Of a DNA stretch of 64,000 bases, positions 1 to 11,220 are shown piece by piece. The notes beneath the pieces are model-generated. The model was given only the letters and a program-made list of their open reading frames with translations. It was not told where the DNA came from and made no database searches. The translations under genes and the position numbers were made by a program. Every line of letters starts with the position of its first letter. Positions within the stretch are counted from its first letter, which is position 1. Source of the stretch: Ashinkailepas kermadecensis (Eukaryota; Arthropoda; Thecostraca; Neolepadidae). The DNA is taken from NCBI GenBank assembly GCA_034440615.1, contig JAOTOM010004749.1:186001-250000 (forward strand), written 5' to 3'.

Positions 1-590
1 CAGCAGCCATCGTCCATACTGGTCACCGACCGTCACCCAGGACAAACCCAGCCAGCAGCCATCGTCCATACTGGTCACCGACCGTCACCCAGGACAAACC
101 CAGCCAGCAGCCATCGTCCATACTGGTCACCGACCGTCACCCAGGACAAACCCAGCCAGCAGCCATCGTCCATACTGGTCACCGACCGTCACCCAGGACA
201 AACCCAGCCAGCAGCCATCGTCCATACTGGTCACGAACCGTCACCCAGGACAAACCCAGCCAGCAGCCATGGTCCATACTGGTCACGAACCGTCACCCAG
301 GACAAACCCGGCCAGCAGCCATGGTCCATACTGGTCACGAACCGTCACCCAGGACAAACCCAGCCAGCAGCCATCGTCCATACTGGTCACGAACCGTCAC
401 CCAGGACAAACCCAGCCAGCAGCCATGGTCCATACTGGTCACGAACCGTCACCCAGGACAAACCCGGTCAGCAGCCATGGTCCATACTAGTCACCGACCT
501 TCACCCAGGACAGGCCAAGTCCACTGTCCATTATCGATACTGTATGTCAGAATAACCAGGACAGGCCCAGCCATTATCCATACTGTATGT
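1..590. repeat. 52-bp minisatellite
   Basis: About ten head-to-tail copies of a 52-bp unit (starts at 1, 53, 105 and so on), near-identical to about 500 and then decaying to about 590. It continues off the left edge of the window. The open frames across it follow from the repetition and are not evidence of a gene. Confidence 0.95.
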
Positions 591-1555
591 CGATGCAAGG
601 TGTAAGGAGCCTCGTCAGAATCCAGCAGTGTGGGCCGTGAACACCAGAGTGGGAAACTTACTTTCCGGGTTGGGAGTCGGAGTGCATACCGATTTCTTCC
701 GGAGTACATTTTCATGGACATTATTTTTCATGCATGGCATCTGTTTATCAGTAACCGACCGGAAAAACCTAAATCAGTACCTACATAATATGCATAAGTA
801 ATATCATTCTCATTTTTGGTCAAATCAAATGCCAAAACATACGAACAAAGAAGTGAACAATGAATGGCACCGCCCGGCAGTGACCCGTAATAATCAGCAC
901 TGTTTCGTCGTAATACGAACGCAACTCCGCTACCGCACACGCCACAGTTGGATGTGATCAAAGCAAAGGATCAGTCAAGGTCTTGTGTTTACTGTTAACT
1001 TGTGCGGACACTGTTAACCAAGTGTTCAAAGTTGCTAATTGTTATGACGTCATATACAAAATACCTTGCATTGATTAGTTGACAGGCAGATTTCAGAACA
1101 GAAAACACTAACGCAGCCAATTCTGATCGGTGGCCTCCGGGACTCCGGAGACGTCTCTTAAAACTGTCAAAGTTTCCCACTATAGGGTGGCGGGAACGCA
1201 GGTATTCCGAGACGCGGCTCCAGAGCCGGAGAAGTGTTCTCAGTGCGCATGCGCATCATCTTGCAAGTTGCTGTTGGCACGTTGTTGTCGGCAATTCCGG
1301 TGGTTGAGATTGATGGAGTGTGTGAAGCTGTGGTCCGGCTGCTGACTGCTACAAAAAGTGATTAGTTTGAGTGGTGACCGTAAGTGGAATAACCAGCGTT
1401 TTTTTTGGGTGTCGTTCTGTGTTTGTTTTTATTGATATCTTTGTTCCCACATTTGTGTCGGAGTACATGTGAAGCCCATCCTATCCAGTATGAACCCGGA
1501 GTGCAAAAATGTTTTCAGAGATAAAATCTCTTAAGAAGTGCCTTAATTCCCACCC
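591..1555. other. No recognisable gene
   Basis: Mixed-composition sequence with only short open frames. I see no splice-bounded exon, RNA gene or repeat that I can support. It separates the 52-bp array from a 12-bp array. Confidence 0.5.
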
Positions 1556-1745
1556 TGATGAACACCGTGTCCAGCCCAGCGGACACCCGGTAGAAAGCGA
1601 TGTGACACCCAGTGGACACCAAGTGGATACGCAGTGGGTAACCCAGGGGATACCCAGTGGACACCCAGTGGACACCCAGTGGATACCCAGTGGATACCCA
1701 GTGGATAACCCAGAGGATACCCAGTGGACACCCAGTGGCCAGCGA
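1556..1745. repeat. 12-bp tandem array
   Basis: Tandem units of the form ACCCAGTGGATA / ACCCAGTGGACA. The central part (about 1610-1740) is the most regular and the edges are degenerate. Twelve is a multiple of three, so several frames stay open; I regard them as artefacts. Confidence 0.85.
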
Positions 1746-1785
1746 GGGGACACCTGCTGGATCTATTTGTGAGGTCGACTAAGAA

Positions 1786-1825
1786 TTTGGGCTTTAGGGC
1801 ACACCGACTGCATTGATCATATAGT
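1786..1825 (-). mobile_element. Hairpin mini-retroposon, 40 bp
   Basis: A 40-bp insertion flanked by a perfect 9-bp direct repeat GACTAAGAA (1777-1785 and 1826-1834). Read on the minus strand it starts inside a stem-loop module and runs into the tail that ends in GCCCAAA. It matches the 3' domain of other short insertions at 6224, 8170, 24414, 35381, 47118 and 51038. It has no coding capacity. It is presumably copied by the machinery of a LINE. Confidence 0.75.
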
Positions 1826-1924
1826 GACTAAGAACAACGGACGGGTAGAACACGAGACAGAGCCAACGAAGGGCCCGAGGTCTGTTGTGGCTGCACAGGT
1901 TAGTCAGCGGGGAATGACGGAGTA

Positions 1925-2545
1925 CTGATGACACGGGCAACAGTAGACCAGCAAGCTGATGGGGACACGGGCAAGAGTTGACCAGTAAACTGCTGGGAAC
2001 ACGGACAACAGTGGGCCAGCAAACTGCCGGGGACAGGGATAACAGTGGACCAGCAAACTGATGGAGACACGGACAGCAATGGGCCAGCAAACTGCCGGGG
2101 ACACGGACAACAGTGGACCAGCAAACGGCTGGAGACACGATCAACAGTAGACCAGCAAACTGCTGGGGACACGCACAACAATAGACCAGCAAACTGCTGG
2201 GGACACGGACAACGGTAGACCAGTAAGCTGGCGGGGACACGGACAACAACGGTGGACCAGTAAACTACTGGGGTACACATGGCACCAAACAGTGGACCAG
2301 TAAACTGTTGGGGTATACAGGGCATCCAACAGAGGACCAGTAAACTGTTGGGGTACACAGGGCACCCAACGGTGGACCAGTAAACTGTTGGGGTATACAG
2401 GGCATCCAACAGAGGACCAGTAAACTGTTGGGGTACACAGGGCACCCAACGGTGGATCAGTAAACTGTTGGGGTACACAGGGCACCCAACGGTGGATCAG
2501 TAAACTGTTGGGGTACACAGGGCACCCAACGGTGGATCAGCAGAC
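1925..2545. repeat. 34-bp then 40-bp minisatellite
   Basis: From about 1925 to 2250 a 34-36 bp unit recurs (core GACCAGCAAACTG). From about 2250 to 2545 a related 40-bp unit recurs (core ACCAGTAAACTGTTGGGGTA), with the last copies near-identical. The minus-strand frames reading CPQQFAG-like repeats are products of this array. Confidence 0.9.
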
Positions 2546-2701
2546 CGCCGGGACTCGCGGCGGCACTACCAACAGACAGGGGAAATGTTGGGGCAGCCGG
2601 CCAGTTTCGAGGTGAGCCCACCGGCCGGTTACACCGAGGAAACATGAGGCGCGGGTGGTACGGGCAGGCCAGGCCGCATCGGCCAATTCGGTGCTGGGGA
2701 A

Positions 2702-3060
2702 AACGGATCTGGGGTGGCGGTGTCAATCACACACTTGGGAGCGGGTCAGAGCGACACAGCCCCGCCGCCCGCCACCCACCAACCGAACGGATCTGGGGTG
2801 GCGGTGTCAATCACACACTTGGGAGCGGGTCAGAGCGACACAGCCCCGCCGCCCGCCACCCACCCACCAACCGAACGCGGCTCGTGGCGGTGTCAATCAC
2901 ACACTTGGGAGCGGGTCAGAGCGACAGAGCGACACAGCCCCGCCGCCCGCCACCCACCAACCGAACGCGGCTCGTGGCGGTGTCAATCACACACTTGGGA
3001 GCGGGTCAGAGCGACACAGCCCCGCCGCCCGCCGCCCGCCACCCACCAACCGAACGCGGC
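2702..3060. repeat. 84-90 bp GC-rich minisatellite
   Basis: Four tandem copies start at 2702, 2786, 2874 and 2964. Each holds GTGTCAATCACACACTTGGG and a GCCCGCCACCCACC tract. Copies differ by small insertions. The array ends at the edge of the probable minus-strand exon at 3072, so it would lie in that gene's intron just past the splice donor. Confidence 0.9.
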
Positions 3061-3071
3061 TCGTGGCATAC

Positions 3072-3229
3072 CTTGGTCGTTTCGGCTGCACGCTGGCCAT
3101 AGCATCCATGGGCTGCTGGAGGCCGACGGCGGCGGCCGCCGCGCCCATGTATTCGGCACCCAGCTGCACATTGGGCGGGATGTAGGTGGCCGGCGTCTGG
3201 TAGTGTCCGTACATCGTGCTGGCGTACAT
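3072..3229 (-). CDS. Probable first coding exon, unidentified nuclear protein
   Basis: On the minus strand an open frame starts at ATG 3229 and encodes 52 codons plus two bases before a GTATGC donor (3071-3066). The peptide begins MYASTMYGHYQTP, contains a five-alanine run (residues 30-34) after EYMG, then LQQPMDAMASVQPKRPR. Tyr/Gln/Ala-rich sequence followed by a basic PKRPR cluster is typical of N-terminal regions of transcription factors, where PKRPR would serve as nuclear import signal. I do not recognise the family. There is a stop in the same frame upstream of the ATG. Later exons must lie left of 3066 or outside the window. The CpG-rich block at 3230-3900 would be its promoter. Coding status is inferred from composition and the donor only. 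Confidence 0.45.
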
Positions 3230-3900
3230 GGCGACGCCGCGTCGGCGGCCGCCGACGCGCCGGTATCGCCGCCGCTAATGGACGGACTCGGCGGCCGCTT
3301 ATCGCGCTCGATAGCGCGACAATTAATTACCGGTGCGGCGATCGGCGGCGGTGACCGATAATCAATGGGCCGAGGCGGCGGCTAGTCTCTGTGGCCGCTC
3401 TCACGGGCGCGCTCACACGGCCGACTGTGACACAGTCTCCAGCTTCGGCTGCCGGCGATCGACAGTGCGCGGACGCGGCGCGATGCTGACTGTCGCACCG
3501 GCCACCGCTGGCCGGCCGTCGGCGCCGCTGCCTCCTCCTCCGACTGACCACTCGGCCGTCTGGACGACGTCCGGCTGTCCACTACGCGCAGTAGCTGCCC
3601 ATACGACCGGCGTCCACCGGCGGCGACACCTGACCAGGTTGGCCGGCCGGCCGCCGCCGCCGCCGACCCGCCGACGCAACAGGCCCCGCCCGCGCGCATG
3701 CGCACCGCGCCGCCGTTTGATCGATGGGCGGCGGCTTGGGCGGCGGCACCACGACGGCCGGCCGTATTGCACGGCTCCGCGCGGTCCGCCGGTCCGGCCG
3801 ATGCCGCGGCCGCCGTCGGCATCGGCGACGCTACCGCTGAATCAGAACAGCACATAACGAAGTCGGAACGGCAACGATAACGACCTCGTCGACGTATTTG
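3230..3900. promoter_or_regulatory. CpG-rich block, possible promoter
   Basis: Very GC-rich sequence dense in CG dinucleotides, standing out sharply from the AT-rich flanks after 3900. It lies directly upstream of the minus-strand exon candidate ending at 3229. Open frames on both strands here come from lack of AT-rich stop codons. No TATA box or initiator can be singled out. Confidence 0.4.
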
Positions 3901-6211
3901 ATGGAGGATTGTTTACATACACGCCGACGGACGACCCGCCGCCAATGCGATACGAGGTGCCTCACCTAAACAAACATGGGGTGTGCTGTAGCTGTGTCTC
4001 CAACCATAAATCCCGCATCAGTTTTCACGCAATGCCAGTGAAATTTACATGCCAATTTCGTCGTGTGCTCCACTCTTGTCCCAGCGGCCGGGCGACTTCA
4101 TGCCACAGTACCTCGCAGGACATCCGACAGCTCCAGAAGAGAATGTCAATAGTTCAGACGTCCAAAACGCTAGTGCTAGACTAGCACCTCGTCTAGTGCT
4201 AGAACGCGACCAATGTTTTAGAAAGTGGTTCACATGACTCCTAATACGATCCAACATCTCAGACTGAAATGCTGGAAAGGGACCTGAGAAATCAGGTTTC
4301 GGTTGTTTCCGTTCGCAGTATCCATAAAAGGACCATGAAAAAGACAATACGGCTTTGCAGTGGCCCGTGACATTCAGATCTGACGAAGGGCTTCCAGCTG
4401 ATATAGCCGCATAATGCTAGTCCGATGATATGTCAGCCCGAGCAACTGCTGTGTCATTGAGGCGGCAGCCTTACCAGCTGGTGCAGCTTGGTAGCATGGA
4501 AACAAAGGGATCGACCGAGGCGGCGGTTTCACCATTAATGAAGTTGAAATATGATAGTAGGCAACTCCGAAGGCAGTTGCGACGGAGTTATCGATACATG
4601 AAGAACAAAGGGTTTTAATGAATCTACCACGAGATCTCTATACAAGGAGGTCCTGTCAGCGCTGGCGGGTTGAGCCAATCAATGTCTTGGCCACCGAGAG
4701 GAGGAAGCACTTTTGCAGAAATTCAATGTTTTCCCCGAAGTTCAATGTTCGGAAAATATCACAGGGCACACCTAGGTCACCTAAGTATTGTAGCATGGCC
4801 TCCCTTTGCCTTGGTCACCAGTATCTTTGAGCACGTAGGTGGAAGCCTTGCATAATTATTGATGGTGCAAGAGTCTGACTCAAGGCTCTTCTTTACATAC
4901 ATTTTCATCGATTAAATCCCAAATTTTCAGAACTACTGGTGTATCATAGCTAGCAACAAATATTCGGGAGCCTGCACCAAAGGAAATGGGGATAACACTA
5001 ACATTGCGGACCTCGTTCCTCTCTAGAGGGGACACATCACATACTCAGCAAATGTCGGACAACACTTCCATTCTGGACGTCCGTAGAGGGTCAAAATGTC
5101 AATGTTACATTTCTACTGGTACACAAATTGGTGATTGGTACATAAACATTTTGATTGGTGCTGCGCTGGAAATCCCCCCCCCACACACACAAAAAAAAAA
5201 AAAAGAAAAGAAGAGTATCCACCACGTCTGTTAATGTTAAGCATTGCTTCCAAGACAGAGTGAAATACTAAGCAACTTTGACACCATGATAAGTATTTTA
5301 AAGAGCACATACCCTACACCGCGCTGCGCTCCCATTACCCCTGTTTATTTAAACTCGTGCGTTCGCTTCAAGTAAGGCAAAGTGGAAGTTCCAAATATGA
5401 TGTATTTTTCAAGCGCATGTTGAATTGCGAATCGATCCATGGTTTCTTTTCCAAACAAATTAATCGCCCAGTTCTTCATGGAAACACTGCTGGTATATCA
5501 TGTTGCCAGGGGGATCAGCACCGTCGAAATTCGCTTGAAGTCGATGAACAAACTTTATGGAGCGAGCTAAGCATGCACATATGGATAATTATTTGAACAC
5601 TAAACTGCAGGAGACATCGGTAACTGGGTGTAATGACCTGGCACGTAGAAACGGCTGACGAAATTCGACAAGAAACTTCGCCAACTGTCGCTCAGGGACT
5701 CGAATAGCATTTTCCAGTCGTCTTCAAAAGATGCCTTAGAACCAGTGTTAAAATAATGGATATTCATTAGGTGTGAGATGTCAGAAACGAGTACATTACA
5801 ATGTCGACATTCGCCATGGCAATAATGTCATTTAAAATACTTATTTCGTCCCTAAAGCTCAACTTTGAGCCAATAGCGCACTGATGAGTGTCGTTCCGTC
5901 TGTTTTGAGAGATACCTAACTGAGGGATACCAATACTAACGATAACGACACAAAATATTCATACTACAAACTGATACTGCTTAACAGATCACATCATAGG
6001 TAATTCCTTTAACTGCAATTGGGTCACAAGATGTTCGTGCGTCCGTTATGGTCAGCATAAGCATGACACTTATGAACGAGATACTGTTAGACACGAGACC
6101 TGAAGACTTCATAAATACGCATCAAGCAGCACGATGTCGATACTTTCTTGGAAAGGATGTTGATCCAGTCAGAAAGTGTTATATCCCACCACATTTTACA
6201 AATGATTTATC
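3901..6211. other. Intergenic, no gene recognised
   Basis: No supported exon. A small perfect palindrome, GTGCTAG-A-CTAGCAC, is at 4173-4187. A C-run followed by an A-run is at 5175-5205. Short open frames look random. Confidence 0.5.
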
Positions 6212-6223
6212 ACTGCCTGTGTG

Positions 6224-6280
6224 GTTGGTTGGTTATTTGGGCTTAGGGGCGCATCGACTGCTTCGGTCATACAGCGCCCA
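6224..6280 (-). mobile_element. Hairpin mini-retroposon, 57 bp
   Basis: A 57-bp insertion flanked by a perfect 12-bp direct repeat ACTGCCTGTGTG (6212-6223 and 6281-6292). In minus-strand sense it starts TGGGCGCTGTATGACC, folds as an outer stem GGGCGC/GCGCCC (plus-strand positions 6247-6252 with 6274-6279) and an inner TGAC/GTCG stem, then runs through AAGCCCAAATAACC to an (AACC)n tail. It has no tRNA-like head, unlike the full SINEs at 11044 and 59417. Confidence 0.85.
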
Positions 6281-6486
6281 ACTGCCTGTGTGAAATCCTG
6301 ACCCTATATGAAAGCAATAGGGGTAAAATGTGGGGGACCCAGAGGTGCATAGCCCCCACACTTTTCGTAATCCAACCATTACTTTCATAGCAGAAAATAA
6401 CACTGGCCTTCACATTTTGCTACCAATATTCCTACACTCTTGATGTAAAACACTGGAAGCATGTTAACTAGCTACAATTATTGTAG

Positions 6487-6790
6487 AATACGTCAATCCT
6501 GGATGTATACCCACCAAGTTCCACTCACGGAACATCGGTGACCGAGCGCCAATTCCTGAGGGATACGTCCACCCTGGATTTCTGTTCACCGAGTTCAACT
6601 CACGGAACATCGATATGCTGAGAGCCAATTCCTGAGGGGTATGTCTGTCCTGGAATTCTATCCACCGAGTTCCAATCACAGAACATTGGTGGCTGAGCGC
6701 CAATTTCTGGGGGATACGTCTACCCTGGATTTATATCCACCGAGTTCCACTCACGGAACATCGATGGCTGAGCGCAAATTCCTGAGAGCG
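6487..6790. repeat. 75-78 bp minisatellite
   Basis: Four diverged tandem copies with recurring blocks TACGTC..CCTGGAT, CCACCGAGTTCCA and GCCAATTCCTGAG, starting near 6488, 6563, 6641 and 6716. Confidence 0.85.
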
Positions 6791-6799
6791 GGCGTTTCA

Positions 6800-8154
6800 T
6801 CACCAAAATTGAACTGGCCTCGGGTGAACCAAAGGGCGCACAGTGTCATCCCCTGACGGTTCTGGCACACAGAACCTGAGGTGTCAGCGTCCATCTGCTG
6901 TGGTAAGTGTGGTTCTAAACGCTCGTCTGGGGAGCTGACACGCTGGGAGAGGAGCACCTGTGGTCTCCGCCCCATTCATCTCTTATACCTGACTACCTGG
7001 CAGTGACACGTGAGAACATCCACTCCGACAACCATTAGTCAGCCGGACAATTCTATCTTCCACTCGGACATAGTCGTACCCAGATACAAATCCGGATCAT
7101 GGTGTCCACTCTGAGGAAACTCAGCGGAAGAAAACATGTTGCATCCATCCTTCTTTGTGAGATCTGCTTCAAAGCACCATTTATGTATAACTATATCTAA
7201 CCAGAATAAGGTGTATAACATGAGCATTAACGTAGCTCACAAAAACAGCATTAACAAATGCTACACTTTCGATACTATTGCGTTGGTGTGGCACATCCCG
7301 TTAGTGAAATACATGATGAAGCAATGAAGCAAGGCTCCTGGAAAACCCAACGAACAATGTATGCGCATTTTCCGGTTGGTCTGACAGGTGTAGCAAAAGT
7401 AAATGCAACGCAAAGCTCTTCAAAAGACAGGTGCAGTACAAGGCACGCTTTCTCTGCCGTAGCTACATCTCGTCAGAAATACTGGGGTGGAACGACAGTC
7501 CTCTTATGTGCTATATATCATGTATATGGTTACCAATGGCGCTACTGATTGATGGGATGCTACATTTCAGTGGTGGATCCAGCAGCCAGGTTTGGGCGGG
7601 ATCGAATAGCCCATGGCGACCACCGTTGCATCATTGTTTCTACCATCTGCAAAAAAAACGTCACGGATTTGGAAAACATTTGCCACATGACGCATTGAAA
7701 ACAAACTTCTCTTCATCAAATGTTACTAGCTTTTACAGAAATCATAAATACTTGGTTCAAGTCGGTCAGTTTGCGGGGGAACAATAGAGACATGGACAGG
7801 ATGCCCCCTGGATCTGCAAGTGTTTGATTAACGATTGTGAAGTTACTTGACGCGACGCAACATGACATCGAATGTGTTGTAGAGGCTACATTTGCGTCAG
7901 CCATTCAAAAGATGGACCTTCTTCAAAAGCTGGCAAGAGCGTTTCCCATGGTTACACAGTATCAGGCATCAACCCCCAACCCTCTCATTCATGGACTTCA
8001 GAACTGCCGTCAGGCTTGTAGGAGCAGCCTGGATCAAATCGACAAGCATCGCACACATCAGCCATCAGTATACTTCAACATCCGACGCAAATTTGAAGAT
8101 CCTGACCACCCAGCAATTCCGCTGCCCCCCCCGTATATAGCAGTATCGATACAG
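6800..8154. other. Intergenic, no gene recognised
   Basis: Mixed-composition sequence with several 60-118 codon open frames on both strands, none with a recognisable domain or splice structure. No repeat was identified. Confidence 0.5.
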
Positions 8155-8169
8155 AGGCGTCCGGTAAAG

Positions 8170-8231
8170 TTAGTTAGTTAGTTATTAGGGCTTTAGGGCG
8201 CATCGACTACATCGGTCATGTAGCGCCCAGT
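8170..8231 (-). mobile_element. Hairpin mini-retroposon, 62 bp
   Basis: The clearest member of the family. A perfect 15-bp direct repeat AGGCGTCCGGTAAAG (8155-8169 and 8232-8246) brackets a 62-bp insert. In minus-strand sense it starts close to GGGCGCTACATGACC, forms the outer stem GGGCGC/GCGCCC (plus-strand 8196-8201 with 8223-8228), continues TAAAGCCCTAATAAC and ends in an (AACT)n tail. The size and quality of the duplication indicate target-primed reverse transcription. Confidence 0.9.
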
Positions 8232-8554
8232 AGGCGTCCGGTAAAGATTTTGTCATATCTAACCCGGATACTCGAAAGTAATTCAACGTGCATCATGTGT
8301 GTAAATAGTGTACCACACAGTACACACGTCAGCAGCAACAGTGTTTACATAACGCATGTCACAGAATGGTGAGCCCGCATCATCTGAGCACGATCTCGCA
8401 CCAGCATGGCCGTCATGGCCATCACGTTCACCACGAGGTCTGTCGGTCGAAGGCACTCCGGGTGCGCCCATACACCACGTTTTTGACAACATAAATGTGC
8501 CCCTCAACACCGAACTGGCAGACAAGCTGCTAGACACCGGCTCAGACCGTCGGC

Positions 8555-8800
8555 GACCCGTGCGGCGACACTGTCGGTACAGCGGCCATGACGGCGGACG
8601 GCCGGGTCTCCTCCGTACACTGTCGGTACAGCGGACACCTGGGTCCTCTCCGTACACCGTCGGTACAGCGGCCATGACGGCGGACGGCCGGGTCTCCTCC
8701 GTACACTGTCGGTACAGCGGACGCCTGGGTCCTCTCCGTACACCGTCGGTACAGCGGACGCCTGGGTCCTCTCCGTACACCGTCGGTACAGCGGCCGTGT
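8555..8800. repeat. 37/49-bp GC-rich minisatellite
   Basis: About six copies sharing CGGTACAGCGG and CTCCGTACAC, in a 49-bp form with a GGCCATGACGGCGGACGG segment and a 37-bp form lacking part of it. CpG density is high up to about 9100. Confidence 0.85.
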
Positions 8801-9590
8801 CGGTGGAGGCCCTGGTGCTCTCCTCTCCGTGCGGCCGACGCGGGTTTGTGCGTGTCGCGGCTGCGGCGGCGGCCGACCGCAGCAGCGTCGTGCGGCGCCG
8901 GCTGCCATCTTGTTTGGCAGAGGCCCCGGTAATTTGCCGGCGGGTAATGATAGCCACACGGACCGGCTGCCTGTTACCCGGGCCGGGTAATAACGTGTAA
9001 TGATACGATGAGCGGCAACTGATTGCACGCCGCGCCGACGCCGAAATCGAGGAAAAACGCGCCGCAATCACATGCAAAACGTCGCAAGTACCAGAATCGT
9101 CGCGCCGCGCTACGCGACGCCGACCTTATTGCAGGCGGGAAGCAAGCCGCATTTTGATGTCAAGCCATGAAATTATACGTTATCAATACGCCATTGCGTT
9201 CAATCGGAAACGCCAGAGCGGGTGAGTGTCTTTTTGTCGGCCGGCGTACGTGACGCTATTCGAGCCGTAATTAAAAATGGGCCCGTGATGGCAGGGGGTG
9301 GGGCTTCTGTGCCGGGAGGCGGCCGCACGACCGACAGAGCGGAATGAACGGACGCAGAGGGAGAGAGCGCGATGCGTGCTCGTGACGCTGCACGTGACTC
9401 CGACACCAGTGACGGTCGTAACGGCCGCCACGAGCGCTCGGCCGGCTCCTGAAGCGACCGTCAGCTATCAGGGCCGAGACACATGGCGCCGCGTCACCCG
9501 CAGGGTGGGCGCCAACAGTGTGAACAACGGCAGAGTGGACATCAACACTGTGAAGACCAGAAAACAGGGGACTCGTGTGGAAACAGAAAG
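8801..9590. other. CpG-rich sequence, no gene recognised
   Basis: GC-rich with many CG dinucleotides to about 9480. Long open frames occur on both strands but overlap the neighbouring repeats and show no recognisable domain. It may be a promoter of something not identified. Confidence 0.35.
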
Positions 9591-9599
9591 AAGACCATC

Positions 9600-9975
9600 A
9601 CATTATCATCCAGTGACCAGACCAACAGAGTGGAGTCTCCTTGTGTGGAGCCCGGCGGAATTGAGATCTGGACCCACAGTGTGGAGGGCAACAGAGTGGT
9701 TGTTCGAACCCATGGTGAAGAGACCAGCTGAGTGGGAACCAGGACGCACAGCATGACGTTCGGCAGAGTGGGGAACCGAACTTGTAGTCAAGAGACTAGT
9801 GGAGTTGGGTCCGAACCTACAGTGTGCAGACTAGCAGAGTACTAGCAGAGTGGTGATCCCAACCCACAATATGGCGACCAACAGAGTGGGGATCTGGACT
9901 CATGGTCAGGAGACCATCAGAGCAGGGACTCACGCCGTAGAGACTAGCAAAGTGCGGATCACGACCCAAGGTATG
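9600..9975. repeat. Degenerate ~30-bp tandem repeat
   Basis: Repeated words such as GAGACCAGCAGAGTGG and CCCACAGTGTGGA at roughly 30-bp spacing, strongly diverged between copies. Confidence 0.65.
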
Positions 9976-10239
9976 GAGACCAGCCGAGTGGAAGGCAGCA
10001 GTTGCATGAAGAGACTTACAGTGGAGAGTCACGAGACGCTCACTCGCAGCCGGCACCAACAACCACAGGTGGAGGTCAGAAGACTGGATAACGCTCCATC
10101 CGTACGGTGCGCCATGGACAAACTACCGATCTAGCAGTAGGTAAGGCAACATTTAGACGGCGATCGTCAAATACCGTGCACTGGGTACTAAACCAGACAA
10201 CCCAGTTAGCTAAATTATGGAACCGTCCCGTGTGTATAA

Positions 10240-10455
10240 TTAGCCGTGTGCCGTATGCCCCGCAGAGGTGGCAGATAGCTGTGCGCCACACAGTGGTGGC
10301 AGTTAGCCGTGTGCCTTGTGTCTCACAGAGGTGGCAGTTAGCCGTGTTCCCCACAGAGGTGGCAGTTAGCCTTGTGCCCCACAGAGGTAGCAGCCAGCCG
10401 TGTGCCCCACAGAGGTGGCAGTTAGCCTTGTGCCCCACAGAGGTGGCAGTTGCAA
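10240..10455. repeat. ~28-bp minisatellite
   Basis: About seven copies of a unit with the core AGAGGTGGCAGTTAGCCGTG and CCCCAC, varying slightly in length. Confidence 0.9.
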
Positions 10456-10836
10456 ACACTTGGTAGCGCGCAACAAATGGATGACCTCGCCTCGCCTGCA
10501 GATCTCGGAACCTAACAAAGGTGGCGACACCACACTTTCAGAATAGTGAGGGTCAAGGAAACGCCAACGTGAGGCATATAACGTCACAAATCACGGTGAC
10601 CTCAGGCTGCAGATGACGTCACAGCTGACGGTGATCTCAGGCTGATCGGAACAACATATTAAGACAGATCGCTTTGTACCTCTCCGGCCATGAATATTGC
10701 ACCTTGTGCCTAAATAGTATCTGAGGTTCCACTCGGTCACCCGGCACAAGGCCGTTGGGAAAGCACCGTTCTTGGCTGGCTGATTTGATTTCTATATTCC
10801 AGCTATGATTGGAAGACGAAGTTCAATAAACTAGTC

Positions 10837-10886
10837 AGTTATCTGGGCTTGAAGGTACATCGTCTTCATTGGCCATATGCGCCCAC
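10837..10886 (-). mobile_element. Hairpin mini-retroposon, diverged
   Basis: Minus-strand sense begins TGGGCGCATATGGCC and ends AAGCCCAGATAACTG, matching the same stem-loop plus tail module as 6224 and 8170. No clear target-site duplication is seen. Confidence 0.55.
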
Positions 10887-11043
10887 AACAACATGCATGT
10901 ATGTTCCAAGTATCCGTCAGATTGGCGTAGGACACGCACTGAGTCTAGCTGTTAATGACTCGTCACAAAATGCGCGTCTATCGATTTTACAAAGGTTCAG
11001 AGGAAGGAGCGCGTGGCTTCTACGAGACGTCATAGTCGACTGA

Positions 11044-11204
11044 TTGGTTGGCTATTGGTTTTACGACACGTCGACCGTTGAGTCATGTAGCGTCGCCAAT
11101 CTCTCACGCCGATTGGTCGCGGGCGAAGAGTAGCGACAGGTGGGACTCGAACCCACAACCTTTCGATTGTGAGACGAGCATCTTACCCCTAGACCACTCG
11201 TCCC
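11044..11204 (-). mobile_element. tRNA-derived SINE, full length
   Basis: A 161-bp insertion bracketed by a perfect 16-bp direct repeat CGTCATAGTCGACTGA (11028-11043 and 11205-11220). On the minus strand it opens with a tRNA-like head carrying an A box (TGGTCTAGGGG) and a consensus B box (GGTTCGAGTCC) within an intact T-arm GTGGG/CCCAC. The anticodon arm is not well formed, so this is a SINE promoter and not a working tRNA gene. The 3' domain forms a stem GCGACGC/GTGTCGT (plus-strand 11090-11096 with 11063-11069), then AAAACCAATAGCC and an AACC-type tail. The copy at 59417 differs at only about four positions outside length variation, implying recent activity. Transcription would be by RNA polymerase III. 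Confidence 0.92.
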
Positions 11205-11220
11205 CGTCATAGTCGACTGA

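Noticed and set aside
1..520. A CRISPR array
   Set aside because: Copies are contiguous with no unique spacers, and the context is eukaryotic.
11128..11204. A functional tRNA gene
   Set aside because: A and B boxes and the T-arm are present, but the anticodon stem has mismatches, and the unit lies at the head of a SINE with a 16-bp target duplication and a near-identical copy at 59417.
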